Part shown: piece after piece, positions 1-8,343 of the stretch
Numbering within the stretch: position 1 is the first letter of the stretch
How the letters are laid out: each line of letters starts with the position of its first letter
NCBI GenBank assembly: GCA_016842065.1
Contig: JAEPDS010000005.1
Coordinates: forward strand, 24,071 to 88,070
From: Candidatus Thiodiazotropha sp. 'RUGA'
GTDB lineage: Bacteria > Pseudomonadota > Gammaproteobacteria > Chromatiales > Chromatiaceae
Direction: 5' to 3'
Length of the DNA stretch: 64,000 nt
The notes under the pieces: model-generated
What the model was told of the DNA's origin: nothing
Databases searched by the model: none
What the model saw: only the letters and a program-made list of their open reading frames with translations
Program-made: the position numbers and the translations under genes

Positions 1-610
1 GCACAAAGAACCCCACTGCCAGCACATCCAGGGTGGTGAAACCTCTATGGACCAGCACCTTATCCATGACCACCTGAAAAAAGAGTGGTGTGATGAGGGC
101 AAAGAGTTGCAGAAAAAACGATGCAATCAGGACTTCGCCAAACAGTTTACGGTATTTGACCAGTGCGGGAATGAACCAGGAGATATCGAACTTCTGTTGT
201 AGACTCTCACCCAACCCTTGTCGCCGAGTCAGCAGGATGAGCTCACCAGACCAGTTTGTTTGGAACTCTTCCTGAGTCAGCGTCTTTGGGCTATCGTCAC
301 GCAGATCATGGATCAACAGATTAGTAGATCTCTCTTCATCGGTTGAATCAGACTTGGAGGAGAGTCTGGCAAGAATCACATAACTGCCGTCACTAAGTTT
401 GGCGATTGCCGGCAGTACCCTATTCTGGACTTCCGACAGGGCGATCTTCAGTAGTTTTGCCTTTAATGTGAGAGCTTTTGCGGCCTGTAGCAGTTCGCTA
501 TCACCAAAGACCTGACCAGGCTTTGCAAACTGATGTGCGAGCTGTTCCGGTTCTGCAGGAAGCCTGTGAAACTGGGCAATTGTGACCAGTGACAATAGTC
601 CGGTATCCAT
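1..610 (-). CDS. Type I secretion ABC transporter (HlyB type), N-terminal part, cut by window edge
   Basis: The first 203 residues are visible; the nucleotide-binding domain lies outside the window. Residues 1-130 form a peptidase-C39-like domain and a transmembrane helix begins near residue 158 (FFLQLFALITPLFFQVVMDK, 165-184). The segment around FQVVMDKVLVHRGF is typical of HlyB/LapB-type exporters of RTX proteins and large adhesins. The C39 domain is degenerate: the catalytic Cys position is Thr3 (MDTGLLSL) and the usual His is Tyr77 (DGSYVIL), so it should bind substrate rather than cleave a leader, as in HlyB. The start is an ATG at 610-608 with no strong Shine-Dalgarno sequence; no better in-frame start lies upstream. 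The substrate and membrane-fusion partner are not in the window. Confidence 0.9.
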   Translation of the reverse strand, partial: MDTGLLSLVTIAQFHRLPAEPEQLAHQFAKPGQVFGDSELLQAAKALTLKAKLLKIALSEVQNRVLPAIAKLSDGSYVILARLSSKSDSTDEERSTNLLIHDLRDDSPKTLTQEEFQTNWSGELILLTRRQGLGESLQQKFDISWFIPALVKYRKLFGEVLIASFFLQLFALITPLFFQVVMDKVLVHRGFTTLDVLAVGFFV

Positions 611-1003
611 ACCTGTCGAAATTCCTTTAACTCTCTGTCACAGACAATTGAGTTACTCAAAATGTACTCAACTAGACATGCTAGATAATTGAGCAACGTA
701 TAGTCAACGGATTTCTTTCAGCTTGTTTTTTTATCTTTAGTTTGATTTATAGAATTTACACTCACATGATGAGTTTCAGATAAATAATCAATGCAAAATT
801 AGATCAATTCAAATCGGTTTGGCATTGTAAATGGAAGGACTATTTTTCATCAAAATGTTTTTGATCTTTTGCAGACCCTTGTTACCAATTGCGGCTTAAG
901 AACCCGCAAATAATCATGCGAAGCTTTTTTGCGTAAACAGGCAAGTATCCAGCCAGCCCACATAAATGGTGGCTGCCGGCAGCATCAATCCGTCGAAATG
1001 ACT
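611..1003. other. AT-rich intergenic region
   Basis: This gap lies between the starting ATG of the secretion transporter and the stop of the antiporter gene. It is clearly more AT-rich than its flanks over 690-890. No convincing ORF is seen. The part next to the transporter carries a cluster of short CTCAA/TTGAG motifs (separate entry). A 12-base perfect palindrome, GCTGCCGGCAGC, sits at 972-983 just past the antiporter stop, but no T-run follows it, so I do not call a terminator. Confidence 0.6.
647..693. promoter_or_regulatory. Operator-like cluster of CTCAA/TTGAG motifs upstream of the secretion transporter
   Basis: Four copies of one pentamer occur within 47 bases: ATTGAG at 647-652, ACTCAA at 655-660, ACTCAA at 666-671 and ATTGAG at 688-693. 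The first pair is inverted around TT. The last pair encloses a smaller inverted repeat, CTAG-ACATG-CTAG (672-684). The cluster is 37-83 bases upstream of the transporter start, a normal place for a regulator site. The function is inferred only from symmetry and position. Confidence 0.35.
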
Positions 1004-2419
1004 TCAACTCTTATGTGACAATCGATAAGCCAACACAATAGGTGCAGCAAAAGTGGTCACAATCACCATAATGATCACAGTAGCAAACAGGTCTGCAGAC
1101 AGAACCCCCAGACTCAAACCAACATTCGCAAACACGATACCAACTTCACCACGCGGTACCATCGCCCAGCCAACAGTGTTTTTATCAACCCCTGGCCCTG
1201 CCGCAAAGCCAGAGACATATTTACCAACAATTGCCGCAACGGAAACGGCCAAAGCAATGCTGAGTATGGTCGGATTCGCCACCAGTGACGCCAGATCGAC
1301 CTGCATGCCTGTGTAGAAGAAGAACACCGGCACGATAAAGATCACAAAACCATGAATAAGGTCTTCGATGTGCTTATCACTGTGTTTGTTGATGGTGGCT
1401 TCCAGGATGCGGCGCGATTCCTTCTCACACTTGGTGTCGTTGTGAAACAGGCGCTCACGCAACTCCATGATCGCTTCCGGCTCTTTGAAGTAGCGGAAGT
1501 GTACCGGATCGAGGGCCAGGCCTACGGCATAGGCGCCTACGATCATCTCAAGCCCTACCGAGTAGGCAAGTACCGCAAACACGATACCGATGCCCATGAC
1601 GAAGGCCGCCTTCATCTCCAGGCTGTCCTCCAGCCGGCTCACCCAATAGCTGAGGCCTGGTGCGATGCTCTGCCCAAAGAGTATCGCCACGGCGAACAAG
1701 AGTACCGCTTTGGCAATGATGACAAACATGCTGCCGATGCCAACCGTCTGTGCATCACCGCTGGTGGCGGCCAGGGAGGAGACGAACGCCAGGATCACAA
1801 GACCCAGTACATCGTCGATCACCGCCGCGGAGCGCACCATGATCGACTCGGTGGAGTTCTTCTGCCCCAGGTCCTCAAACGTTCGTGTGGTGATCGCAAT
1901 GGAGGTGGCGGAGAGCGCGGCGCCGAAGAAGAGATAGACCACATCGGACTGGCCCGGCATCAGTGTCGCCAGGGTGACGTAGCCAAGCACCATCGGTGCA
2001 ACCACGCCGACGATGGCGACCGCCAGGGAGCGAAGCCCGACGCTCATGATGTCTTCGATGTTCGACTCGAGGCCGATCTTGAACAGCAACAGGACCACCG
2101 CGTATTCGGCAATGATGCGGATGAATTCAGTGGTCTTGATCGGCTCCAGCCAGTCGAGGCCGGTCATCAGCGCGAAGTTGCCCGCCACGATACCGGCGGT
2201 GATACAACCCAATACCGCCGGGATTTTGATCAGCTTGAAGAGGCTGGCGAACGCCCGGGCAAGCACCATGGCCACGGCAAACCAGATGAAGGACTGCAGG
2301 ATGACTTCGTGAGCACCACCTCCGTGTTCGGCGCTGTGTTCTCCCTGGTTGAGCCAGAGGAGTACAACCACAGACACTGTGAGTAGCAGTATCTGGAACG
2401 AGCGTTTAGAGACGGGCAT
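1004..2419 (-). CDS. Cation:proton antiporter (CPA family, Na+/H+ exchanger type)
   Basis: A 471-residue integral membrane protein with about 12-13 hydrophobic segments, matching the sodium/hydrogen exchanger fold that swaps Na+ or K+ for H+ across the inner membrane. The ion-binding acidic pair of the CPA2 group is visible as AAVIDDVLGLV (Asp202-Asp203), preceded by the unwound-helix motif ATSIAITTRTF. A second conserved stretch, VPRGEVGIVFANVG, lies near the C terminus. No RCK/TrkA-N domain follows, so it is the short form. The frame stays open seven codons further, but an AGGAG sits 7 bases before the ATG at 2419, which decides the start. It is monocistronic as far as can be seen. The ion specificity cannot be read from the sequence. 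Confidence 0.88.
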   Translation of the reverse strand: MPVSKRSFQILLLTVSVVVLLWLNQGEHSAEHGGGAHEVILQSFIWFAVAMVLARAFASLFKLIKIPAVLGCITAGIVAGNFALMTGLDWLEPIKTTEFIRIIAEYAVVLLLFKIGLESNIEDIMSVGLRSLAVAIVGVVAPMVLGYVTLATLMPGQSDVVYLFFGAALSATSIAITTRTFEDLGQKNSTESIMVRSAAVIDDVLGLVILAFVSSLAATSGDAQTVGIGSMFVIIAKAVLLFAVAILFGQSIAPGLSYWVSRLEDSLEMKAAFVMGIGIVFAVLAYSVGLEMIVGAYAVGLALDPVHFRYFKEPEAIMELRERLFHNDTKCEKESRRILEATINKHSDKHIEDLIHGFVIFIVPVFFFYTGMQVDLASLVANPTILSIALAVSVAAIVGKYVSGFAAGPGVDKNTVGWAMVPRGEVGIVFANVGLSLGVLSADLFATVIIMVIVTTFAAPIVLAYRLSHKS

Positions 2420-3060
2420 GTACAGCTCCTTTCCAGTCACAGAATTTTAGTTACCTTAGCATGACAAAGCAGCTTAAACCACGGATTGCAAAGGTATGAA
2501 CGGCGTATGACTGTTTGTAATGTTATCGGTCCAGAATGCCAAGACTTGATGGCCTCTGGGAGATAAATAGCGGGCAATCTCTGCTATCCCCCTCACCCGA
2601 TTAGCTGGAGGGCCATCCTCTCTCCGTCTGCTACCGAGAGATGGTAATCGGCGACTGCTGTCCGGAACAGATACCGATCATCTGGTTGAAGGCTATGCAG
2701 CGGTTGATTTTTCAGGGTGTAAGCCATGGCAGTGATTCATAATCAAAGATTCGTAATCTGTATAAGGCAATCTTAAATAGCCCTGGATGGTGCTTACTCA
2801 AACCTTTTAGGTGGGGCATGGCCCCACCCTACACCCTGAACTCAATCGTAGGGTGGGGCCATGCCCCACCAATTTCCCAAACAGCAGTCGGTATGCGCCG
2901 GTATGACAACAATCAATCTAGCGAGGCATTATGAAATCAATCACCCAAGTGATTAGTGGCATTTCGCGGTTCTTTGCGTCCATTGGCGGCTAAGAAGCCA
3001 GAGAAAAGACCTTCTCGATAAGTTGGGTATCGGTCTGGAGTCGATGTTCGAAAGGAAGCT
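2420..3060. other. Intergenic region with repeats, no gene seen
   Basis: About 640 bases lie between the antiporter start and the radical SAM stop. No ORF with coding character was found. The region carries a perfect long inverted repeat (2810-2870, separate entry). Around 2961-2985 there is a stretch with TTCGCGG and TTTGCGTCC words resembling the repeat element at 20232-20328. This looks like a resting place for small non-coding repeats. Confidence 0.55.
2810..2870. repeat. Perfect 23-bp inverted repeat with 15-base loop
   Basis: The arms at 2810-2832 and 2848-2870 are exact reverse complements, and each contains the core GGGGCATGGCCCC or its complement. The spacer is 15 bases. The arms are much richer in G and C than the flanks, and no T-run follows on either strand. 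It resembles the short palindromic extragenic (REP/MITE-like) elements scattered in gammaproteobacterial genomes. Within this window I saw no second copy. Confidence 0.8.
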
Positions 3061-4521
3061 TCAGCTCTCGCTTTCAAGGGCCGGTTTGCGAATCAGATTG
3101 GTGACTTTGTATTTTGCAAAATGGGCGCCGAATTTGATCAGCCGGATCATATGCTGCGGATAGAGCAGCGATAACCAGGTGTAGTGCCAGCTGATCGCGG
3201 GCCGTCGGTAGAAGGAGACCAGCATCTGCCGATAGTGTTTGTCCAGTTCATCGATACTGATCCCTTCCGGGGACCAGAGAAAGTTCATGCCGTTCATCTT
3301 CTCCCAGTGATCGTCCCGGATGTTCGAGCCGTAGAGGTCGTAGTAGATGGGCGAGCCTGGGTAGGGGGTGAACTTGGTCAGGTTCATGATGGTCATGGGG
3401 ATGTTGCGTACGAACTGCTTGGTCTCCTCGATGGAGTCCACCGTCTCGCCGGGATAGCCGAGCATGAATAGCCCCTTGGTGCGGATGCCTGCGGCGGCGG
3501 TCATCTTTACCGCCCGCTCCGAGTCCTTCACCTTGGCGGACTTGACCATCTTCTCCAGCATCTCCTGGGAACCGCTCTCCAGACCGAAGCTGATCTCCCA
3601 ACAGCCCGCCTTCTTCATCAGCGCCAGTACATCCTCATGCACCGTGTCGACCCGGGAGGTGCAGGACCAGGTCATGTTGAGCCCCTCCTCGATGAGGATC
3701 TTGCAGAACTCAGAGGCCCGCTTGCGGCTGGCCAGAAACAGGTCGTCGACGAACATCACATGGCGGATGCCGTAGGTCTGTTTCAAATGCCGCATCATCT
3801 CCACCACCTTGGCCGGTGAGTAGTAGCGGACCCGGTCGCCGAAGGTGGATGTGTCGCAGAACTTGCAGTGGAAAGGACAGCCCCGGGAGGCGGCGATGGT
3901 GGCCACCGGACCACGCGGATAGTCGTAGATGGCCGGCTTATAGGCCTGGGGAAAATCGGGCAGCAGGTCCCAGGCCGGCATCGGCAGGTAGTCCAGATCC
4001 CGGTTGATCGCCCGGCCCTGGGTCTGGTTGATGAACGGGCCATCCCGATAGATCAGTTCAGGCACCTCGGTGAGCTTGCCCTCCCCTTCGATGGCCCGCA
4101 GCAGATCCATCAGGGTCTTCTCCCCTTCACCGGTTACCGCATAGTCGAACTGGCTGAAGCGCTCCATGGTCTCCTTCCCCATGGAGGAGACGTGGGGACC
4201 GCCAATGATGATGATCGTCTCCGGCAGCTTCTCTTTGATCGCTTGGGCGATGGTGGCGGTATTCCAGACACCCACGGTGAAAAGGGTGATGCCTACATAG
4301 GCGGGCGCCCGCTCGACCACCCGCTCCACCACACCCTCGATGGAGAGGTTCATGATGTTGCTTTCGATGATCTCCGGCTCATAGCCGTGCTCTCTCACCT
4401 CGGCCGCCAGGTACATCAATCCCAGCGACGGGGAGTTGTTGGTGATCTCCTTGACGAACTCATACCCCTTGGCAATGGAGTCATAGGGGGGGTTGATGAA
4501 GGTGATTTTGCGATTTGACAT
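3061..4521 (-). CDS. B12-binding-domain radical SAM protein
   Basis: A 486-residue protein of the large class-B radical SAM group. Residues 1-145 are a Rossmann-like cobalamin-binding domain with an IGGPHVS loop (106-112) and VTGEGE (129-134). The usual DxHxxG histidine is not seen, so cobalamin would bind base-off without it. Residues 205-420 are the radical SAM barrel with the cluster motif CPFHCKFC (Cys215, Cys219, Cys222). A C-terminal helical tail rich in Trp and Tyr follows. Relatives methylate or rearrange unreactive carbons in lipids, hopanoids or natural products, or act on tetrapyrroles. No biosynthetic partner is adjacent, so the substrate cannot be assigned. It begins with an ATG at 4521. 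Confidence 0.85.
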   Translation of the reverse strand: MSNRKITFINPPYDSIAKGYEFVKEITNNSPSLGLMYLAAEVREHGYEPEIIESNIMNLSIEGVVERVVERAPAYVGITLFTVGVWNTATIAQAIKEKLPETIIIIGGPHVSSMGKETMERFSQFDYAVTGEGEKTLMDLLRAIEGEGKLTEVPELIYRDGPFINQTQGRAINRDLDYLPMPAWDLLPDFPQAYKPAIYDYPRGPVATIAASRGCPFHCKFCDTSTFGDRVRYYSPAKVVEMMRHLKQTYGIRHVMFVDDLFLASRKRASEFCKILIEEGLNMTWSCTSRVDTVHEDVLALMKKAGCWEISFGLESGSQEMLEKMVKSAKVKDSERAVKMTAAAGIRTKGLFMLGYPGETVDSIEETKQFVRNIPMTIMNLTKFTPYPGSPIYYDLYGSNIRDDHWEKMNGMNFLWSPEGISIDELDKHYRQMLVSFYRRPAISWHYTWLSLLYPQHMIRLIKFGAHFAKYKVTNLIRKPALESES

Positions 4522-4710
4522 ATTCAGAGCTGGAATTCGCCGGGCGTCAGTGCCTTAACAGTCTCTAGTTTACCTTAAATCTGGCTGATACTGAGGTCAT
4601 TAACACATCAAAATATCGTGTGATTCCCATCCCCCAACCAGCAATGGACTTGACCTAAGGAGAGATTCAATCTATATTAGTAATTAATAATATTCTATTT
4701 GGTGTTTGTC

Positions 4711-4839
4711 ATGAATGATATGTTGCTGTTCAGCTGTGCCGAGCTGAGGGAGTTGGCGGAAACCAATCCCGATGAGATTGAAGTGATCGTTGAGATGATG
4801 ATCGAGGCAGAAGCCGACCTCTGTCGGGAGAACAGTTGA
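4711..4839 (+). CDS. Possible 42-residue acidic protein
   Basis: A short ORF, MNDMLLFSCAELRELAETNP to CRENS, runs alone on the plus strand between two minus-strand genes. Its composition is protein-like: amphipathic, helix-forming, very acidic (about 11 Glu/Asp) and with two cysteines. A strong hairpin with T-runs on both sides follows 48 bases after its stop and would end its transcript. No clear ribosome site is seen (TTGGTGTTTGTC before the ATG), and I do not recognise a family. Its reality is uncertain; the convergent terminator is the best support. Confidence 0.35.
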   Translation: MNDMLLFSCAELRELAETNPDEIEVIVEMMIEAEADLCRENS

Positions 4840-4879
4840 GCTGAAGATTTTTAAAGCGTCTCCATAATAAGCTTGCAAC

Positions 4880-4914
4880 AAAAAAAATGCCCGCATAAAG
4901 CGGGCAATTTTTTT
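4880..4914. terminator. Bidirectional terminator after sat and the small ORF
   Basis: The stem TGCCCGC (4888-4894), loop ATAAA and GCGGGCA (4900-4906) are followed by a T-run at 4908-4914 and preceded by an A-run, which is a T-run on the minus strand. It can stop transcription from sat (minus) and from the plus-strand ORF. Confidence 0.88.
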
Positions 4915-4930
4915 CTTATCGAGTCAATTG

Positions 4931-6118
4931 TTATTTTATTGACTGGTAGTAATCCATCAGGATCTGAGCCACCTCAGGACGGGAGAACTCTTTGGGAGGC
5001 GCAATGCCCTGTCCCAGCATCTCACGCACCTTGGTGCCTGACAGCAGTACGAAATCCTCTTTGCTGTGATCCGGTGCTTCGCACATCATCACAACCTTGT
5101 TGAGTTTCTTCGAGTAGGCGGTATGGTCGGCCTTGAAGATCTCGATCTCCATGGCGCCGGCCGGCACTTCATTCTCAAAGATCGTCTGCGCGTCGAAAGC
5201 GCCGTAGTAGTCACCCACACCGGCGTGATCACGCCCGATGATGAAGTGGGTGGCGCCCATGTTCTGACGGAAATAGGCATGCAGAACCGCCTCTCTGGGA
5301 CCGGCGTAGAGCATATCGAAACCGTAACCGGTCACCATCGCGCTGTTCGGCGGGAAGTAGAGTTCGACCATCTTGCGGATGGCGGCATCACGAACCGGTG
5401 CAGGGATATCACCTTTCTTCAGTTTACCCAGCAGCATGTGGATCACCAGGCCGTCACAGCCGAGACGATCCATGGCGATGTGGCACAGCTCTTCGTGGGC
5501 CAGATGCATCGGATTACGGGTCTGGAAGGCAACGACCTTCTTCCAACCGCGCTCCTGGATCTCGTTACGGATCTCAACCGCAGTGCGGAAGGTATCCGGG
5601 AAATCAGCCTGGAAGTAGGAGAAATTCAGTACCTGGATCGGACCGGACAGAGCAATGCGTCCCTGGCCGTTGAACGCCGCCACACCGGGATGCTCCGGAT
5701 CGGAAGTACCGTAGACCTTGTCGGTCATCACAGCCATCTGCTCATCGCTGACGGTTTCGATGGCTTCGATGTCCATCACCGCCAACACAGGGTTGCCTTC
5801 CATGTTGGGATCTCTGAGGGCGATGCGCTTGGCGTCACCGATTGCATCGGTACTCTCGACCAGGCAGAGCACGGGCACCGGGAAGAAGCTGCCGTCGGTG
5901 AGGGTCATCTTCTCAGCTGCACCCATCCCGTCAGCGACCGACATGTAGCCTTTCAGCGGGTTGAAGTAGCCTGCACCCATCATTACCGCATTACCGGCGG
6001 CCTGTGAGCTGATCACTACGGAGGGCAGTGATTCCGCCTCGTGGGAGAGACTGTGGTGAGTATCTGGGTCATAGACAAACAAAGGCTGTAGTTCTGTTGA
6101 ACCAACGGGATTAATCAT
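4931..6118 (-). CDS. sat: Sulfate adenylyltransferase (ATP sulfurylase), dissimilatory type
   Basis: A 395-residue single-chain ATP sulfurylase, close to the roughly 400 residues usual for the Sat family and unlike the two-subunit CysDN enzyme. The nucleotide site is visible as QTRNPMHLAHE (199-209), the second conserved block as IIGRDHAGVGDYYG (293-306), and the C-terminal LLSGTKVREML (358-368). In sulfur oxidisers Sat converts adenosine phosphosulfate and pyrophosphate to ATP and sulfate, the last step of reverse sulfite oxidation; in assimilation it runs the other way. A GGAG lies about 8 bases before the ATG. It has its own terminator, and no aprAB, dsr or hdr gene is next to it, so the oxidative role rests on family and genome type. 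Confidence 0.95.
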   Translation of the reverse strand: MINPVGSTELQPLFVYDPDTHHSLSHEAESLPSVVISSQAAGNAVMMGAGYFNPLKGYMSVADGMGAAEKMTLTDGSFFPVPVLCLVESTDAIGDAKRIALRDPNMEGNPVLAVMDIEAIETVSDEQMAVMTDKVYGTSDPEHPGVAAFNGQGRIALSGPIQVLNFSYFQADFPDTFRTAVEIRNEIQERGWKKVVAFQTRNPMHLAHEELCHIAMDRLGCDGLVIHMLLGKLKKGDIPAPVRDAAIRKMVELYFPPNSAMVTGYGFDMLYAGPREAVLHAYFRQNMGATHFIIGRDHAGVGDYYGAFDAQTIFENEVPAGAMEIEIFKADHTAYSKKLNKVVMMCEAPDHSKEDFVLLSGTKVREMLGQGIAPPKEFSRPEVAQILMDYYQSIK

Positions 6119-6480
6119 GACGTTTCTTCTCCTTCGCTTAGATCACTAAATTCTTATGGCCGATTTGCCTCGTCACCGAGGGCAGTTCGGTTCTGCCGAT
6201 TTTGTAGTCAGTGGATTCGATCGATTGGCCCCTTGATTGATCTGTTTCAATTTCTTGAAAAGAGCCGTAACCCACTGTTTTTTATTTAATTGTATGAGCT
6301 TGTGCACTCACACCAGTATTCAAACAGCCCATACCCTACCACAACCAGGAGTTATCCAACCCAAGTTATTTTTTATGTGCTCAGCAAAATATCTGCTCTC
6401 CCCGTCTTCTACGGGTCGTTTCCAGGCGTGGTGTTTTGGGCAATCCCGTGAATGCGGCACTCTGCTGCTGCAAACCGTCG
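6119..6480. other. Intergenic region upstream of sat
   Basis: About 360 bases lie between the start of sat and the stop of recD, both on the minus strand. It should hold the sat promoter, but no -35/-10 pair stands out. A short dyad, CCCGT-CTTCT-ACGGG, lies near 6399-6413 after recD without a T-run. An ORF on the plus strand here has no ribosome site and unlikely composition, so it is not called. Confidence 0.4.
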
Positions 6481-8343
6481 CTAGGAGAATTGTTTAAGCC
6501 GGTCGCTGAGGCCGCTCTGGCGCTGCATGCCTCTGAGTAAGGCGGTTCTGAAAACCGCTTCCGCGCCAACCAGACTGAACTGCTGCTTTGCCCGGGTGAC
6601 GGCGGTATAGACCAGCTCACGGCAGAGCACCGGCGAATCCTGCTTCGGCAGATGAAACAGCACCCGCTGAAATTCCGACCCCTGACTCTTGTGCACCGTA
6701 AGGGCATAGACGGTTTCACAGTAGGGCAAGCGGGATGGTGAGACCCAGCGAATCCCGCCGTCGGCGCCGTTGAAGGCGACCGACAGCTCGCCGGAGCCGT
6801 CCGGATGGGGCAATACGATCCCAGTCTCTCCGTTGTAGAGATTGAGTTGGTAGTCGTTGCGGGTCAACATCACCGGCCGCCCCACATACCAGGCTGCCTG
6901 CTGGGGAATGGCCCCCTGCTCTCTGAGTCGGCTGGTGATGCCCTGGTTGAGCTGCACGACACCCGCAGCTCCTTCCCGCAGTGCGGCCAGGATGCGAAAG
7001 GCATGCAGATGTTCGAACAGGGCCTCGACAGAATCACCCCGCTCAATCGCCCGGCCGAGTTGAGCAAAATGGGCCGCACCAAGTGCAACGGTCTCGGTCT
7101 CATCGTTCAGCCAGGTCAACTGGTTCTCTGGGGTTCCCTGCTGAATCAGCTGGATCGCCTGGTCAGCCTCCGCCCGATTGATCGCCGTCGCCAGACGACC
7201 GATCGGACTCTCGGCACTGAAGCGGTAACTGTGGCGTAGCAGCACCACCCGATCCTGCAGGGGATTGTCGGCGCGGGGCATCGGCTCAATCAGCTGGCCG
7301 GTAATTTGTGCCAGGGTCGTGGCCGATTCCGCACTGGGACCTTCGCAACCGGCACAGATATCCCCCAGTACCGCACCCGCCTCCACCGAAGCGAGCTGAT
7401 CCCGATCCCCCAGCAGGATCAGTCTGGCCTGACTGGGCAGTGCATCCAGCATTTTCGCCATCAGTGCCACATCCACCATCGAGGCCTCATCCAGGATCAG
7501 CACGTCCAACAGCAGGGGATTCTCCCCATGGTGCCGAAAACCGGTACCCTGCGCCGTGACTCCGAGCAGCCGATGCAGGGTGGAGGCCTGCTCGGGAATC
7601 GCCTCCAGCGCTTCCGCTGAGAGGGGCAGGCGCTGTTTGGCGTCCCGGATCGATTGCTGCAGCCGGGCCGCTGCCATACCGGTTGGCGCGGCCAGGCCGA
7701 TGCGCAGCGCAGCGCCTTCGGGCTGTTGGCGCAGCAAAGCCAGGATGCGCACCACGGTGGAGGTTTTTCCGGTCCCCGGACCGCCGGAGATCACCGTCAG
7801 ATTCGACAACAGGGCATTGGCTGCTGCGACCTGCTGCCAATCGGTCTCAAGCTCTTCTGACGGCTGAAACAGTTGCTTCAGGCCTGCGCTCAATTGCGCC
7901 TTGTCCAGCATCACCTCATGCGCGTCTGCTCGTTGCAGGAGTGCGCTTGCCAGGCGCTGCTCATAGTCCCAGTATCGATGCAGATAGAGTCTCTCCTGAT
8001 CATCCAGCACCAGTGGCTGCCGACTGCCCGGGCTACCAACCACACCACTGTCGAGCAACAGCTTGCGCCACTCATCGAGTGGCGGGGTTGTGACTGTCGG
8101 GTCGATTCCGGGCAGCAGTGCCTGCTCCGCCTGTTGACTCAAATCGACGCAGACGTGCCCCTCATCGGTCGCCCGACAGGTCAGGGCGACGGCCAGAGCC
8201 AGTTGCAGCGATGGTTGATCCGCCTGCTGCAGCAGGAACATCGCCATATGGGTGTCCAGATCCGCCAGCAGATTGTTGTCACGCAGCCGTTTCAGCAGGG
8301 CCGCGGTCTGATCGAACGGGTGATGCTCGGCTCCGGCACTCAT
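6481..8343 (-). CDS. recD: Exodeoxyribonuclease V alpha subunit RecD
   Basis: A 620-residue superfamily 1B helicase (E. coli RecD is 608), the fast 5'-3' motor of the RecBCD enzyme that processes double-strand DNA ends before RecA loading. The Walker A motif is GGPGTGKT (187-194), motif II is LDEASMVDVALM, and the C-terminal motif VYALTVHKSQGSEF is followed by LVYTAVTRAKQQF. The N-terminal 130 residues are the RecB-contacting domain. The ATG overlaps the recB stop by four bases (ATGA), showing translational coupling. It is the last gene of the recCBD operon. Confidence 0.96.
   Translation of the reverse strand: MSAGAEHHPFDQTAALLKRLRDNNLLADLDTHMAMFLLQQADQPSLQLALAVALTCRATDEGHVCVDLSQQAEQALLPGIDPTVTTPPLDEWRKLLLDSGVVGSPGSRQPLVLDDQERLYLHRYWDYEQRLASALLQRADAHEVMLDKAQLSAGLKQLFQPSEELETDWQQVAAANALLSNLTVISGGPGTGKTSTVVRILALLRQQPEGAALRIGLAAPTGMAAARLQQSIRDAKQRLPLSAEALEAIPEQASTLHRLLGVTAQGTGFRHHGENPLLLDVLILDEASMVDVALMAKMLDALPSQARLILLGDRDQLASVEAGAVLGDICAGCEGPSAESATTLAQITGQLIEPMPRADNPLQDRVVLLRHSYRFSAESPIGRLATAINRAEADQAIQLIQQGTPENQLTWLNDETETVALGAAHFAQLGRAIERGDSVEALFEHLHAFRILAALREGAAGVVQLNQGITSRLREQGAIPQQAAWYVGRPVMLTRNDYQLNLYNGETGIVLPHPDGSGELSVAFNGADGGIRWVSPSRLPYCETVYALTVHKSQGSEFQRVLFHLPKQDSPVLCRELVYTAVTRAKQQFSLVGAEAVFRTALLRGMQRQSGLSDRLKQFS

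Noticed and set aside
463..696. 77-residue ORF upstream of the secretion transporter
   Set aside because: It overlaps the real transporter start in another frame and covers the operator-like repeats.
1352..2386. 344-residue open frame on the plus strand
   Set aside because: It is the shadow of the antiporter gene. Its composition (many His, Gln and Asp) is typical of antisense frames, and there is no ribosome site.
2810..2870. The perfect inverted repeat as a terminator
   Set aside because: No T-run on either strand and no gene ending close by.
5066..6007. 313-residue open frame on the plus strand
   Set aside because: It is antisense to sat and shows no family features.
6237..6497. 86-residue ORF between sat and recD
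   Set aside because: There is no ribosome site, the composition is unlikely, and it overlaps the recD end antisense.
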